Part shown: positions 14,428 through 20,318 of the stretch, piece by piece
Position numbering within the stretch: the first letter of the stretch is position 1
Layout of the letters: every line of letters begins with the position of its first letter
Source: JBOHCT01 sp050699055
Lineage (GTDB): Bacteria > Actinomycetota > Actinomycetes > Streptosporangiales > JBOHCT01
Length of the DNA stretch: 20,318 nt
Reading direction: 5' to 3'
Assembly (NCBI GenBank): GCA_050699055.1
Contig: JBOHCT010000058.1
Coordinates: 1 to 20,318, forward strand
Made by a program: the position numbers and the translations under genes
The notes under the pieces: model-generated
What the model was told of the DNA's origin: nothing
What the model saw: only the letters and a program-made list of their open reading frames with translations
The model's database searches: none

Positions 14428-15090
14428 TCAGGTGCTCTCGGGCGCGAGGCCGGACTGGTAGGCGAAGACGACGAGCTGCGCGCGGTCGCGGGCCTGGAGC
14501 TTCACCATCGCGCGGCTCACGTGGGTGCGCGCGGTCGCCGGGCTGACCACGAGCCGCTCGGCGATCTCCTCGTTGGACAGCCCCTCGGCCACCAGCCCGA
14601 GAACCTCGCGCTCCCGCTCGGTCAGCGAGCCGAGATTGGGGTGCGCGCCCGTCCTGCGCGTCGGCTTTCCGGCGAACTCGCTGATCACCCGCCGCGTGAT
14701 CGTCGGCGACAGCAGCGACTCGCCCTGGGCGACAACGCGGATGGCGCGCAGCAACTCCGCGGGCTCGGTGTCCTTGATGAGGAAGCCGCTCGCCCCGCCG
14801 CGCAGCGCCTCGAAGACGTACTCGTCGAGCTCGAACGTGGTGAGGACGATGACACGGGTGTCGTTGAGGTCGGAATCGCCCACGATCGCCCGGAGCGCCT
14901 CGAGGCCATCCATGACTGGCATCCGCACGTCCATCAGGACGACGTCGGGCCGGATCCGGCGCACCACCTCGAGAGCTTCCCTGCCGTCCTCCGCCTCCCC
15001 GGCGATGGCGACGTCGTCCTCGGTGTCGAGCAGCACCCGTAGGCCGACCCGGACGAGCGCCTGATCGTCGGCCACCACAACGCGGATCAT
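14428..15090 (-). CDS. NarL/FixJ-family response regulator
   Basis: A 220-residue two-domain DNA-binding regulator. The receiver domain (1-120) has acidic pocket residues Asp8/Asp9, the phosphoacceptor Asp54 in VVLMDVRMPVMDG, the switch Thr in VLTTFE and Lys in FLIKDTEP. The LuxR-type helix-turn-helix (about 150-212) has LTEREREVLGLVAEGLSNEE, then LVVSPATARTHVSRAMVKL. It should be phosphorylated by the kinase encoded immediately upstream, whose stop codon overlaps this ATG by 4 bp. Target genes are unknown. All catalytic residues are present and the length is normal. Confidence 0.95.
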   Translation of the reverse strand: MIRVVVADDQALVRVGLRVLLDTEDDVAIAGEAEDGREALEVVRRIRPDVVLMDVRMPVMDGLEALRAIVGDSDLNDTRVIVLTTFELDEYVFEALRGGASGFLIKDTEPAELLRAIRVVAQGESLLSPTITRRVISEFAGKPTRRTGAHPNLGSLTEREREVLGLVAEGLSNEEIAERLVVSPATARTHVSRAMVKLQARDRAQLVVFAYQSGLAPEST

Positions 15091-16403
15091 GTGCGTTCCT
15101 CCCCCAACGGCAGGCGCGCGCGGACACAGAACCCGCCCTCCTGGCGCGGGCCCGCCTCCAGTGTGCCGCCCACGGCGGCAGCCCGTTCGCGCATGCCGGG
15201 GATTCCGTGGCCGCCGGGCCCGACGCCGTCGCCTGACTGTCCGGTCCCGTTGTCGGTGATCTCCAGGAGGATCTCGTGCGGGTCGTAGTGAACCCACACG
15301 GCCGCCGTGGCGTCTCCGGCGTGCCGCAGGACGTTCGTCAGCGACTCCTGGGCGATCCGGTACGCCGCCAGGTCCACCGAGGCGGGCACGTCGGCGCGCT
15401 CCCCGGCCACGGACAGGTCGACGGGCAACCCGCTGTCGGCCATGGCCGAGACGAGGCCGTCCAGTTGACGCAGGGTCGGCGTCGGTCTCCTCGACGCCGC
15501 GGCGTCCTCTCTGTCCTCCGGCTGGCGGAAGACCGCGAGTGTGCTCCGCAGCTCGTCGAGCGACTCCTTGCTGGTCCGCTTGATCGCCTCGAGGGCCGGC
15601 CTGGCCTGGTCCGGCCGCCTGTCCAGGACGTGCAGCGCGACGCCTGATTGCATGTTGATGACGGCCAGGCTGTGGCCCACGACGTCGTGAACCTCCCGCG
15701 CCATCCGCAGCCGCTCCTCGTCCCGCCCCCGGCGGGCCTCTTCCCCCCGCGTACGCACGACATCTTCGCGGTGCAGCCGCACCAGGGTCCCGATGGCCCA
15801 AGGCACCAGCAACACCGCGGAGGCCCACCCCGCCATCCCGAGAAGCTGCGCCGCCAGCGAGCCTGGTCCGACCGCGAACAGGTGCCCGAAGAAAAGGGCG
15901 GCCGCAGCCATGCCGCAGGCCACCAGCGACGGCCGTGCCGGCAGCCTCGCACCGACCGAATACATGGCGATCAGGATCGTCAACATGACCGGGCCGTACG
16001 GATACGAGAACGCGAAGAAGACCGCCATCGCGGGAATCGTGATCCCGAGCGTCACGACCGGCCAGACGCGACGCACCGCGAGGGGAACGATCGCCAGGGT
16101 CATGAGGATGTAGGCGAGAGGATCCAGCGGGTGGTCCGGAGGGACCTGGCCCATCGCCGCCCGCCACGACACGCCCCATGTGAGCACCAAGAGGCCAGCG
16201 GCTATCAGGCCGTCGACCAGGAGGACGCGGCCTGTCCGTCCGCGGACGATGCGCACGCTCTGACCATAGGCGACGTGGGGCTCCCCCGGAATCCGTCGAC
16301 CCGCGTAACCGGACGTACGCGGTTGGGCGTACGGCGCGACCTCCCCGGCGTCCGAACGATCGCGTCGCCCGCGGCCCGAACCCTCAGACACCCCACCCCT
16401 CAT
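15087..16403 (-). CDS. Membrane sensor histidine kinase (HisKA_3 type)
   Basis: A 438-residue partner of the NarL-type regulator. A basic cytoplasmic leader (1-55) is followed by about five hydrophobic helices between 60 and 208 with short loops, so it probably senses a membrane or envelope signal without a large external domain. The dimerisation and phosphotransfer helix has REVHDVVGHSLAVINMQ with His ~239. The ATPase domain shows AQESLTNVLRHA (N box), ITDNGTG and GGHGIPGMRERA (G boxes). The start is ATG 16403 or the in-frame GTG at 16391; ribosome sites are poor for both. It lies 22 bp downstream of the last methyltransferase gene of the array and overlaps the regulator gene by 4 bp, so all may share a transcript. 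Confidence 0.93.
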   Translation of the reverse strand: MRGGVSEGSGRGRRDRSDAGEVAPYAQPRTSGYAGRRIPGEPHVAYGQSVRIVRGRTGRVLLVDGLIAAGLLVLTWGVSWRAAMGQVPPDHPLDPLAYILMTLAIVPLAVRRVWPVVTLGITIPAMAVFFAFSYPYGPVMLTILIAMYSVGARLPARPSLVACGMAAAALFFGHLFAVGPGSLAAQLLGMAGWASAVLLVPWAIGTLVRLHREDVVRTRGEEARRGRDEERLRMAREVHDVVGHSLAVINMQSGVALHVLDRRPDQARPALEAIKRTSKESLDELRSTLAVFRQPEDREDAAASRRPTPTLRQLDGLVSAMADSGLPVDLSVAGERADVPASVDLAAYRIAQESLTNVLRHAGDATAAVWVHYDPHEILLEITDNGTGQSGDGVGPGGHGIPGMRERAAAVGGTLEAGPRQEGGFCVRARLPLGEERT

Positions 16404-16425
16404 CCACCCAAGCCCGCCCGCGCGA

Positions 16426-17235
16426 TCACCGCGGCTTGCGGCCGACGCCCACGAGGCCCGGAAAGCGGGCCACCCCGTCGCCGACCTCGCCCGGCGAGCC
16501 TGGACGCCACAGCGGTGGGGCCACGATTCCCGGGTCGATCAGCTCGAACCCGCCGAAGAGCGCCGCGATCTCGCGGCGGGAACGCAGCGTCACCGAGCTC
16601 GCGCCGCGTCGGTACATCGCCGCGGCCCGTTCGGCTTGGTCGGGTTCGGTGCCGTAGCTCGCGTGGGAGATGACGAGGTGGCTGCCAGGGACGATCGCGT
16701 CCCGGTAGCCGGCGACGACGCTCGCCGGCGCTTGGGAGTCCGGGAAGAAGTGCAGCACCGCGACCATGAGGACACCCACCGGCTCGTCGAGGTCGAGCAG
16801 GCGGCGCACCTCCGGGTCGTCCAGGATCCGTTCCGGCTCACGCAAGTCCGCTTGTATGATCACCGCCCGCTCGTTGCGCGCGAGGATCGCCTGGCTGTGC
16901 GCCACCGCCACGGGATCGACATCCACGTACACCGCGCGGGACTCGGGAGCGGCGGCCTGCGCCACCTCATGCACGTTACCCACCGTCGGGATCCCCGACC
17001 CGAGGTCGAGGAACTGCCGAACGCCCACCTCGACGAGAAACCGCACCGCACGGTCAAGAAACCACCTGCTCGCACGTGCGACCACGGGCAGCTCGGGGAC
17101 GACCTTTGCGGACTCGCGAGCGAACTCTCGATCGGCCGGAAAGTTGTGCGACCCACCGAGGTAGTAGTCATACACCCGCGCGATGCTCGGGCGCTCGAGG
17201 TCGATCTCACCGGGGGCCCAGCTCGGTCGCTCCAC
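16426..17235 (-). CDS. SAM-dependent methyltransferase, PF04672 (DUF574) family, copy 3 of 3
   Basis: A 269-residue protein of an actinomycete-expanded family annotated as S-adenosyl methyltransferase; substrates are mostly unknown. The start is GTG 17235, set by GGAGG 8 bases upstream and by identity with the other copies (start M-ERPSWAPGEIDLERPS). Visible features: YDYYLGGSHNF near residue 22, the SAM-binding FLDLGSGIPTVGNVHEVAQ (~74-92), YVDVDPVAVAHSQAIL (~101-116) and GVLMVAVLHFF. It is the most diverged of the three copies, notably after residue 170 (PDSQAPASVVAGYR, HASYGTEPDQAE) and at the C-terminus, where it has extra residues. It ends 22 bp before the kinase start. Confidence 0.92.
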   Translation of the reverse strand: MERPSWAPGEIDLERPSIARVYDYYLGGSHNFPADREFARESAKVVPELPVVARASRWFLDRAVRFLVEVGVRQFLDLGSGIPTVGNVHEVAQAAAPESRAVYVDVDPVAVAHSQAILARNERAVIIQADLREPERILDDPEVRRLLDLDEPVGVLMVAVLHFFPDSQAPASVVAGYRDAIVPGSHLVISHASYGTEPDQAERAAAMYRRGASSVTLRSRREIAALFGGFELIDPGIVAPPLWRPGSPGEVGDGVARFPGLVGVGRKPR

Positions 17236-17260
17236 GTCCGCCACCTCCACAGCTATCCGG

Positions 17261-18067
17261 TCAGGGCTTGCGGCCGACCCCGCCGAAACCGGGCACTCCC
17301 TCGGGAAAGCTCCGTGCCTCCTCCTCCGAGTCCGGTCGCCACCAGGCGAGGTGAACGAATCCGGGCTCGACGAGCTCGAACCCGTCGAACAGCGCCTCGA
17401 TCCGCTCCCGGGATCTGAGGGAGAGCGCGTGCGCGCTCTGCCGATACAACGCACTCACCCGCGCCGCCGGCTCGTCCCTTCCTTCGTACCCGCCGTGCGT
17501 GATCGCGACGTAGCTGCCGGACAGCACCGCGTCCCGGTAGCGAGCCACGACCCTCCAAGGGTCGTCCCGGTCGGAGAGGAAGTGCAGGACGGCGACCATG
17601 AGCAGGCCGACCGGCTCGCCGAGGTCGAGAAGACGGCGGGCCTCGGGATCGGCCAGGACGCGCTCGGGGTCCCCCAGGTCCGCCTGCACGACCGTCGCCC
17701 GCTCGTTGCGTGCCAGGATCGCCTGGCTGTGCGCCACCGCTACCGGATCCAGGTCCACGTACACCACGCGGGCCTCCGGAGCCACCTCCTGCGCCACCTC
17801 ATGCACGTTGCCCACCGTCGGGATCCCCGACCCCAGGTCGAGGAACTGCCGGACGCCCTCCCCGACGAGGAACCGCACCGCCCGGCCGAGGAACGCACGG
17901 TTCGCCCGCATCACCTCGAGCAGTCCCGGCCATGCGCGGACGGCCTCATCGGCCATCTCACGGTCGACCGCGAAGTTGTGCGAGCCGCCCAGCCAAGAGT
18001 CGTACACCCGTGCGATGCTCGGACGCTCAAGCTCGATCTCACCGGGGGCCCAACTCGGTCGCTCCAT
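17261..18067 (-). CDS. SAM-dependent methyltransferase, PF04672 (DUF574) family, copy 2 of 3
   Basis: A 268-residue paralog. ATG 18067 follows GAGGAG by 7 bases. It shares with its neighbours the start ERPSWAPGEI, YDSWLGGSHNF (Ser replaces the Tyr of the other copies), the SAM loop LDLGSGIPTVGNVHEV, DLDPVAVAHSQAIL and the end GGVGRKP. By eye it is closer to copy 1 than to copy 3, for instance in ITHGGYEGRDEPAAR and RSRERIEALFDGFELVEPGFVHLA. It is separated from copy 3 by 25 bp and from copy 1 by 25 bp. The equal gaps suggest tandem duplication of a gene plus its ribosome-site region. Confidence 0.93.
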   Translation of the reverse strand: MERPSWAPGEIELERPSIARVYDSWLGGSHNFAVDREMADEAVRAWPGLLEVMRANRAFLGRAVRFLVGEGVRQFLDLGSGIPTVGNVHEVAQEVAPEARVVYVDLDPVAVAHSQAILARNERATVVQADLGDPERVLADPEARRLLDLGEPVGLLMVAVLHFLSDRDDPWRVVARYRDAVLSGSYVAITHGGYEGRDEPAARVSALYRQSAHALSLRSRERIEALFDGFELVEPGFVHLAWWRPDSEEEARSFPEGVPGFGGVGRKP

Positions 18068-18092
18068 ACTGCTCTCCTCGTCCGCTGTCTGA

Positions 18093-18899
18093 TCAGGGCT
18101 TGCGGCCCACGCCCGCGAAGTCAGGGAAGCCCTCCGGGAAGCTTCGCGCCTCCTCGACCGAGTCGGGCCGCCACACCGCCAGGTGCACGAGACCAGGGTC
18201 GACGAGCTCGAACCCGTCGAACAGCGCCTCGATCCGCTCGCGTGACCTCGGCGAGAAGGCGTGCGTGCTCCGCCGGGACAACTCGCTCGCCCGCGCGGCG
18301 AGCCCGTCCCTCCCCTCATAACCGCCGTGCGAGATCGCGATGTAGCTCCCGGACGGTATCGCGTCCCGGTACTGGGCCACGATGCCCCACGGGTCGTCGG
18401 CGTCGGGGAGGAGGTGCAGGACGGAGACGAGGAGCAGGGCCACCGGCCGGCTCAGGTCGAGGAGCCCACGCACCTCCGGGTCGCCCAGGATCCTTCCTGG
18501 CTCGCGCAGGTCGGCCTGTACGACGGTCGCGTACTCGTTACGCACCAGGATCGCCTGGCTGTGCGCCACCGCCACCGGGTCCAGGTCCACATGGACGACG
18601 TGCGTCTCCGGCGCGGTCGTCTGCGCCACCTCATGCACATTGCCCACCGTCGGGATCCCCGATCCCAGGTCGAGAAACTGGCGGATCCCCTCCCCGGCGA
18701 GATACCGCACCGCCCGCCGTAGGAACGCCCGGTTCGCCCGCATCACCTGCGGCAACTCCGGCACCGCGCGGGCAGCCTCATGGGCCATCTCACGGTCGAC
18801 CTCGAAGTTGTGCGAGCCGCCCAGCCAGTAGTCGTAGATCCGTGCGATGCTCGGACGCTCAAGGTCGATCTCACCGGGGGCCCAGCTCGGTCGCTCCAC
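18093..18899 (-). CDS. SAM-dependent methyltransferase, PF04672 (DUF574) family, copy 1 of 3
   Basis: A 268-residue paralog and the promoter-proximal one. GTG 18899 follows GGGAGG by 8 bases; the open frame continues upstream to 18956 but the paralogs all begin at ERPSWAPGE. Family marks are YDYWLGGSHNF, LDLGSGIPTVGNVHEVAQ, HVDLDPVAVAHSQAIL and the end GVGRKP. It differs from copy 2 in the middle region (SRPVALLLVSVLHLLPDADD). It begins 57 bp after the proline-racemase-family stop codon, so it may be read from that gene's promoter or from its own in the AT-richer 18900-18956 gap. Confidence 0.93.
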   Translation of the reverse strand: MERPSWAPGEIDLERPSIARIYDYWLGGSHNFEVDREMAHEAARAVPELPQVMRANRAFLRRAVRYLAGEGIRQFLDLGSGIPTVGNVHEVAQTTAPETHVVHVDLDPVAVAHSQAILVRNEYATVVQADLREPGRILGDPEVRGLLDLSRPVALLLVSVLHLLPDADDPWGIVAQYRDAIPSGSYIAISHGGYEGRDGLAARASELSRRSTHAFSPRSRERIEALFDGFELVDPGLVHLAVWRPDSVEEARSFPEGFPDFAGVGRKP

Positions 18900-18956
18900 G
18901 GCGGTACCTCCCCTTTGATGACGGTCCAGGCGCAGCGAGCATACGACCGAAAACAC

Positions 18957-20015
18957 CTAACGGAGAAGGAATCCCTCACCCAGCTCGTCTCGCGGGTCGA
19001 GGACGAAACGGTGCTCGCCCGTACGGTACGCGCTGCCCTCGATCTCGGTCACGACGGCCTGCCGCCCCGCCACCTGCACCTCGTCGACGACGCGCGCGAT
19101 GAACCGCGTGCCGACGACGCTTTCATGGATGAGGGGCTCGCCGGTCCGCAGCCGGCCAGCGGCATGCAACAGCGCGAGGCGGGCCGAGCTGCCGCTGCCG
19201 CACGGCGAGCGGTCGACCTGGCCGTCGGCGAACACCGTGATGTTGCGCTGCCGGACGGCAGCGCGGTCGACACTGCGCTGGCACAGGCACTCCCCCACCG
19301 TGCCGCGCTCCTCGAAGAAGACGACGCCGTAGACCCCAGAAAGGCGCGGGTCGGTCGGATGCCGCGCCACCCCCTTCCTCGCGAGTTCCGCCTTGATGGC
19401 CCGGCCGAGATCGATGAACCGCCGGACGTGCGCGGGCTCCACCTCGAGCCCGACCGCCTCGGCCGGCAGCGAGGCGTAGTAGGCGCCGCCGTACGCGATG
19501 TCGACGGGTACCCGCCGCCCGGCAGGGGTCGTGACGGTCACCCCCAGGGCGTCGACGAAGGCGGGAACGTTACGGAACGAGACGGAGGCCACCCGCTCGC
19601 CGTCATGGCGCGCCAGCGCGGTCACCCGGCCCGACGGGGCATCGATGACCACGGGCGTGGTGCCACCGTCGTCGCGGCGAACGGCGCCGGCGTCGAGCGC
19701 CCAGGTGGCCAGTGCGATGGTCCCATGGCCGCACGCCGTGCTGTAGCCCTCGTTGTGGAAGAACACCACCCCGAGGTCAGCGCCCTCGCCATCAGGAGGC
19801 ACGACGTGGCAGCCGTACATGCCGGCGTGCCCGCGGGGCTCGTGCGCGAGCAGGACGCGGTACGCGTCGAGGTGCTCCGCGGCGTAGGCGCGCCGATCCA
19901 GCACGCTCGCGCCCAGGACGGCCGGTACGCCCCCGGTCACGATCCGGAACGGCTCCCCCGCCGCGTGGTAGTCCACCGTCGTCACGGCAAGCGGCCCGGT
20001 GACCGGCTGGCGCAT
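18957..20015 (-). CDS. Proline racemase-family enzyme (hydroxyproline 2-epimerase or 3-hydroxyproline dehydratase-like)
   Basis: A 352-residue enzyme of the family that abstracts the α-proton of proline or hydroxyproline with paired catalytic residues. The first is Cys ~95 in NEGYSTACGHGTIAL; the second is Cys ~272 in VDRSPCGSGSSA. A Cys/Cys pair is typical of racemases and epimerases, while trans-3-hydroxy-L-proline dehydratases usually have Thr at the second site. Yet HEPRGHAGMYG and NEGYST resemble the dehydratase branch, so the reaction is uncertain. The ATG at 20015 follows CGGAG. It is divergent from an AcnX gene, whose family includes cis-3-hydroxy-L-proline dehydratases, strongly suggesting hydroxyproline catabolism. 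Downstream are the methyltransferase genes. Confidence 0.92.
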   Translation of the reverse strand: MRQPVTGPLAVTTVDYHAAGEPFRIVTGGVPAVLGASVLDRRAYAAEHLDAYRVLLAHEPRGHAGMYGCHVVPPDGEGADLGVVFFHNEGYSTACGHGTIALATWALDAGAVRRDDGGTTPVVIDAPSGRVTALARHDGERVASVSFRNVPAFVDALGVTVTTPAGRRVPVDIAYGGAYYASLPAEAVGLEVEPAHVRRFIDLGRAIKAELARKGVARHPTDPRLSGVYGVVFFEERGTVGECLCQRSVDRAAVRQRNITVFADGQVDRSPCGSGSSARLALLHAAGRLRTGEPLIHESVVGTRFIARVVDEVQVAGRQAVVTEIEGSAYRTGEHRFVLDPRDELGEGFLLR

Positions 20016-20168
20016 AGCGACTCCGAAACGGCCCGACTCTCTCCCCTGCCTCCCCCGCCGTTCGTGATGTTATCGGGGGTGCTACTCATGATCTGCCGGG
20101 GCGTCATCTCGAAGGCGGGTGCCTGAGCTGACCGAGATCGCGGACGACGGACGGGCGACCCAGCGCGG
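20016..20168. promoter_or_regulatory. Divergent promoter region of the hydroxyproline-type genes
   Basis: This ~150-bp gap separates the divergent proline-racemase-family and AcnX genes. An AT-richer patch, TGATGTTATC at 20066-20075, could contain -10 elements. No clear palindrome was found. No coding sequence is convincing here; a 20-codon plus-strand frame ending at 20126 has no ribosome site. Confidence 0.4.
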
Positions 20169-20177
20169 GTGAGAGGC

Positions 20178-20318
20178 ATGCGGCTCGATGGGCGCGACCA
20201 GGCGATGCTCGCGGGCGAGCGCGGGCCCGCACGCCGGCTGGCGATGCGCCTCATCGTCGCGACAGGCGAGGTCTCCGGCGCCGACCGGCTCGTCGACGTC
20301 ACGCGCGCGCACGTCGAC
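20178..20318 (+). CDS. Aconitase X (AcnX) family protein, N-terminal part
   Basis: The first 47 codons of a gene that runs off the window. The product begins MRLDGRDQAMLAGERGPARR, then MRLIVATGEVSGADRLVDVT and RAHVD, matching the characteristic AcnX/DUF521 beginning (D-x-x-AMLAGERG, then GADRLVxVxxAHVD). Bacterial AcnX proteins next to proline-racemase-family genes are known as cis-3-hydroxy-L-proline dehydratases, giving Δ1-pyrroline-2-carboxylate; others act as mevalonate-5-phosphate dehydratases in archaea. A GTG at 20169, nine bases upstream in frame, is an alternative start; no good ribosome site supports either. Catalytic cysteines lie beyond the window, so activity cannot be judged. 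Confidence 0.78.
   Translation, partial: MRLDGRDQAMLAGERGPARRLAMRLIVATGEVSGADRLVDVTRAHVD

Noticed and set aside
16426..18899. Direct repeats of a mobile or CRISPR-like nature
   Set aside because: The repeated similarity is fully explained by three tandem paralogous genes.
17183..19102. 639-codon plus-strand open frame across the methyltransferase array
   Set aside because: It is antisense to three clear PF04672 genes, is Arg/Pro/Ser-rich and repetitive only because the genes beneath are paralogs, and resembles no protein family.
18780..20126. 448-codon plus-strand open frame
   Set aside because: Antisense to the proline-racemase-family gene; composition is that of a GC-rich shadow frame.

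Overview
High-GC DNA with GTG/TTG starts and many actinobacterial families: tandem PF04672 (DUF574) methyltransferases, an HTH/TPR regulator paired with a NUDIX protein, an LCP protein, and a secreted GH25 lysozyme. This fits a filamentous actinomycete, perhaps of the Streptosporangiaceae type. The genus cannot be fixed from the sequence. Nothing in the window is clearly phage, plasmid or CRISPR.

Layout. (1) 1-2.9 kb: the tail of an unidentified gene, an FAD-dependent amine/D-amino-acid oxidase, a decayed prolyl aminopeptidase (pip), an intact MarR regulator, and a decayed MFS transporter. Both pseudogenes keep their two ends and have lost the middle. (2) 3.0-7.5 kb: an HTH/TPR regulator overlapping a NUDIX hydrolase, a small unknown protein, a class I methyltransferase whose C-terminus carries a degenerate partial copy of that small protein, and an actinobacterial hypothetical. 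(3) 7.6-9.0 kb: a Cys-rich ArsR/SufR-like regulator divergent from a GTP cyclohydrolase I (folE). (4) 9.1-14.1 kb: a cell-envelope group with a GH25 lysozyme, an LCP ligase-like protein, and, convergent to them, a cupin followed by a lytic transglycosylase with three IPT/TIG-like repeats. (5) 14.4-20.0 kb, all minus strand and tightly spaced: a proline-racemase-family enzyme, three tandem PF04672 methyltransferases, a histidine kinase and a NarL-type response regulator. (6) 20.17 kb to the end: the start of an aconitase X (AcnX) gene, divergent from the proline-racemase-family gene.

How they may work together. AcnX, the proline-racemase-family enzyme and possibly the D-amino-acid oxidase at the far left are the usual parts of hydroxyproline catabolism. 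The pip remnant fits a proline-peptide theme, but the link across 17 kb is inference. The GH25, LCP and transglycosylase proteins all act on peptidoglycan or wall polymers outside the membrane. The methyltransferase triplet runs into the two-component system with 22-25 bp gaps, so co-transcription is likely. The most distinctive points are this array, the duplicated small-protein segment fused to a methyltransferase, the two neighbouring internal-deletion pseudogenes, the Cys/Cys racemase with dehydratase-like motifs beside AcnX, and a strong hairpin inside the cupin reading frame.
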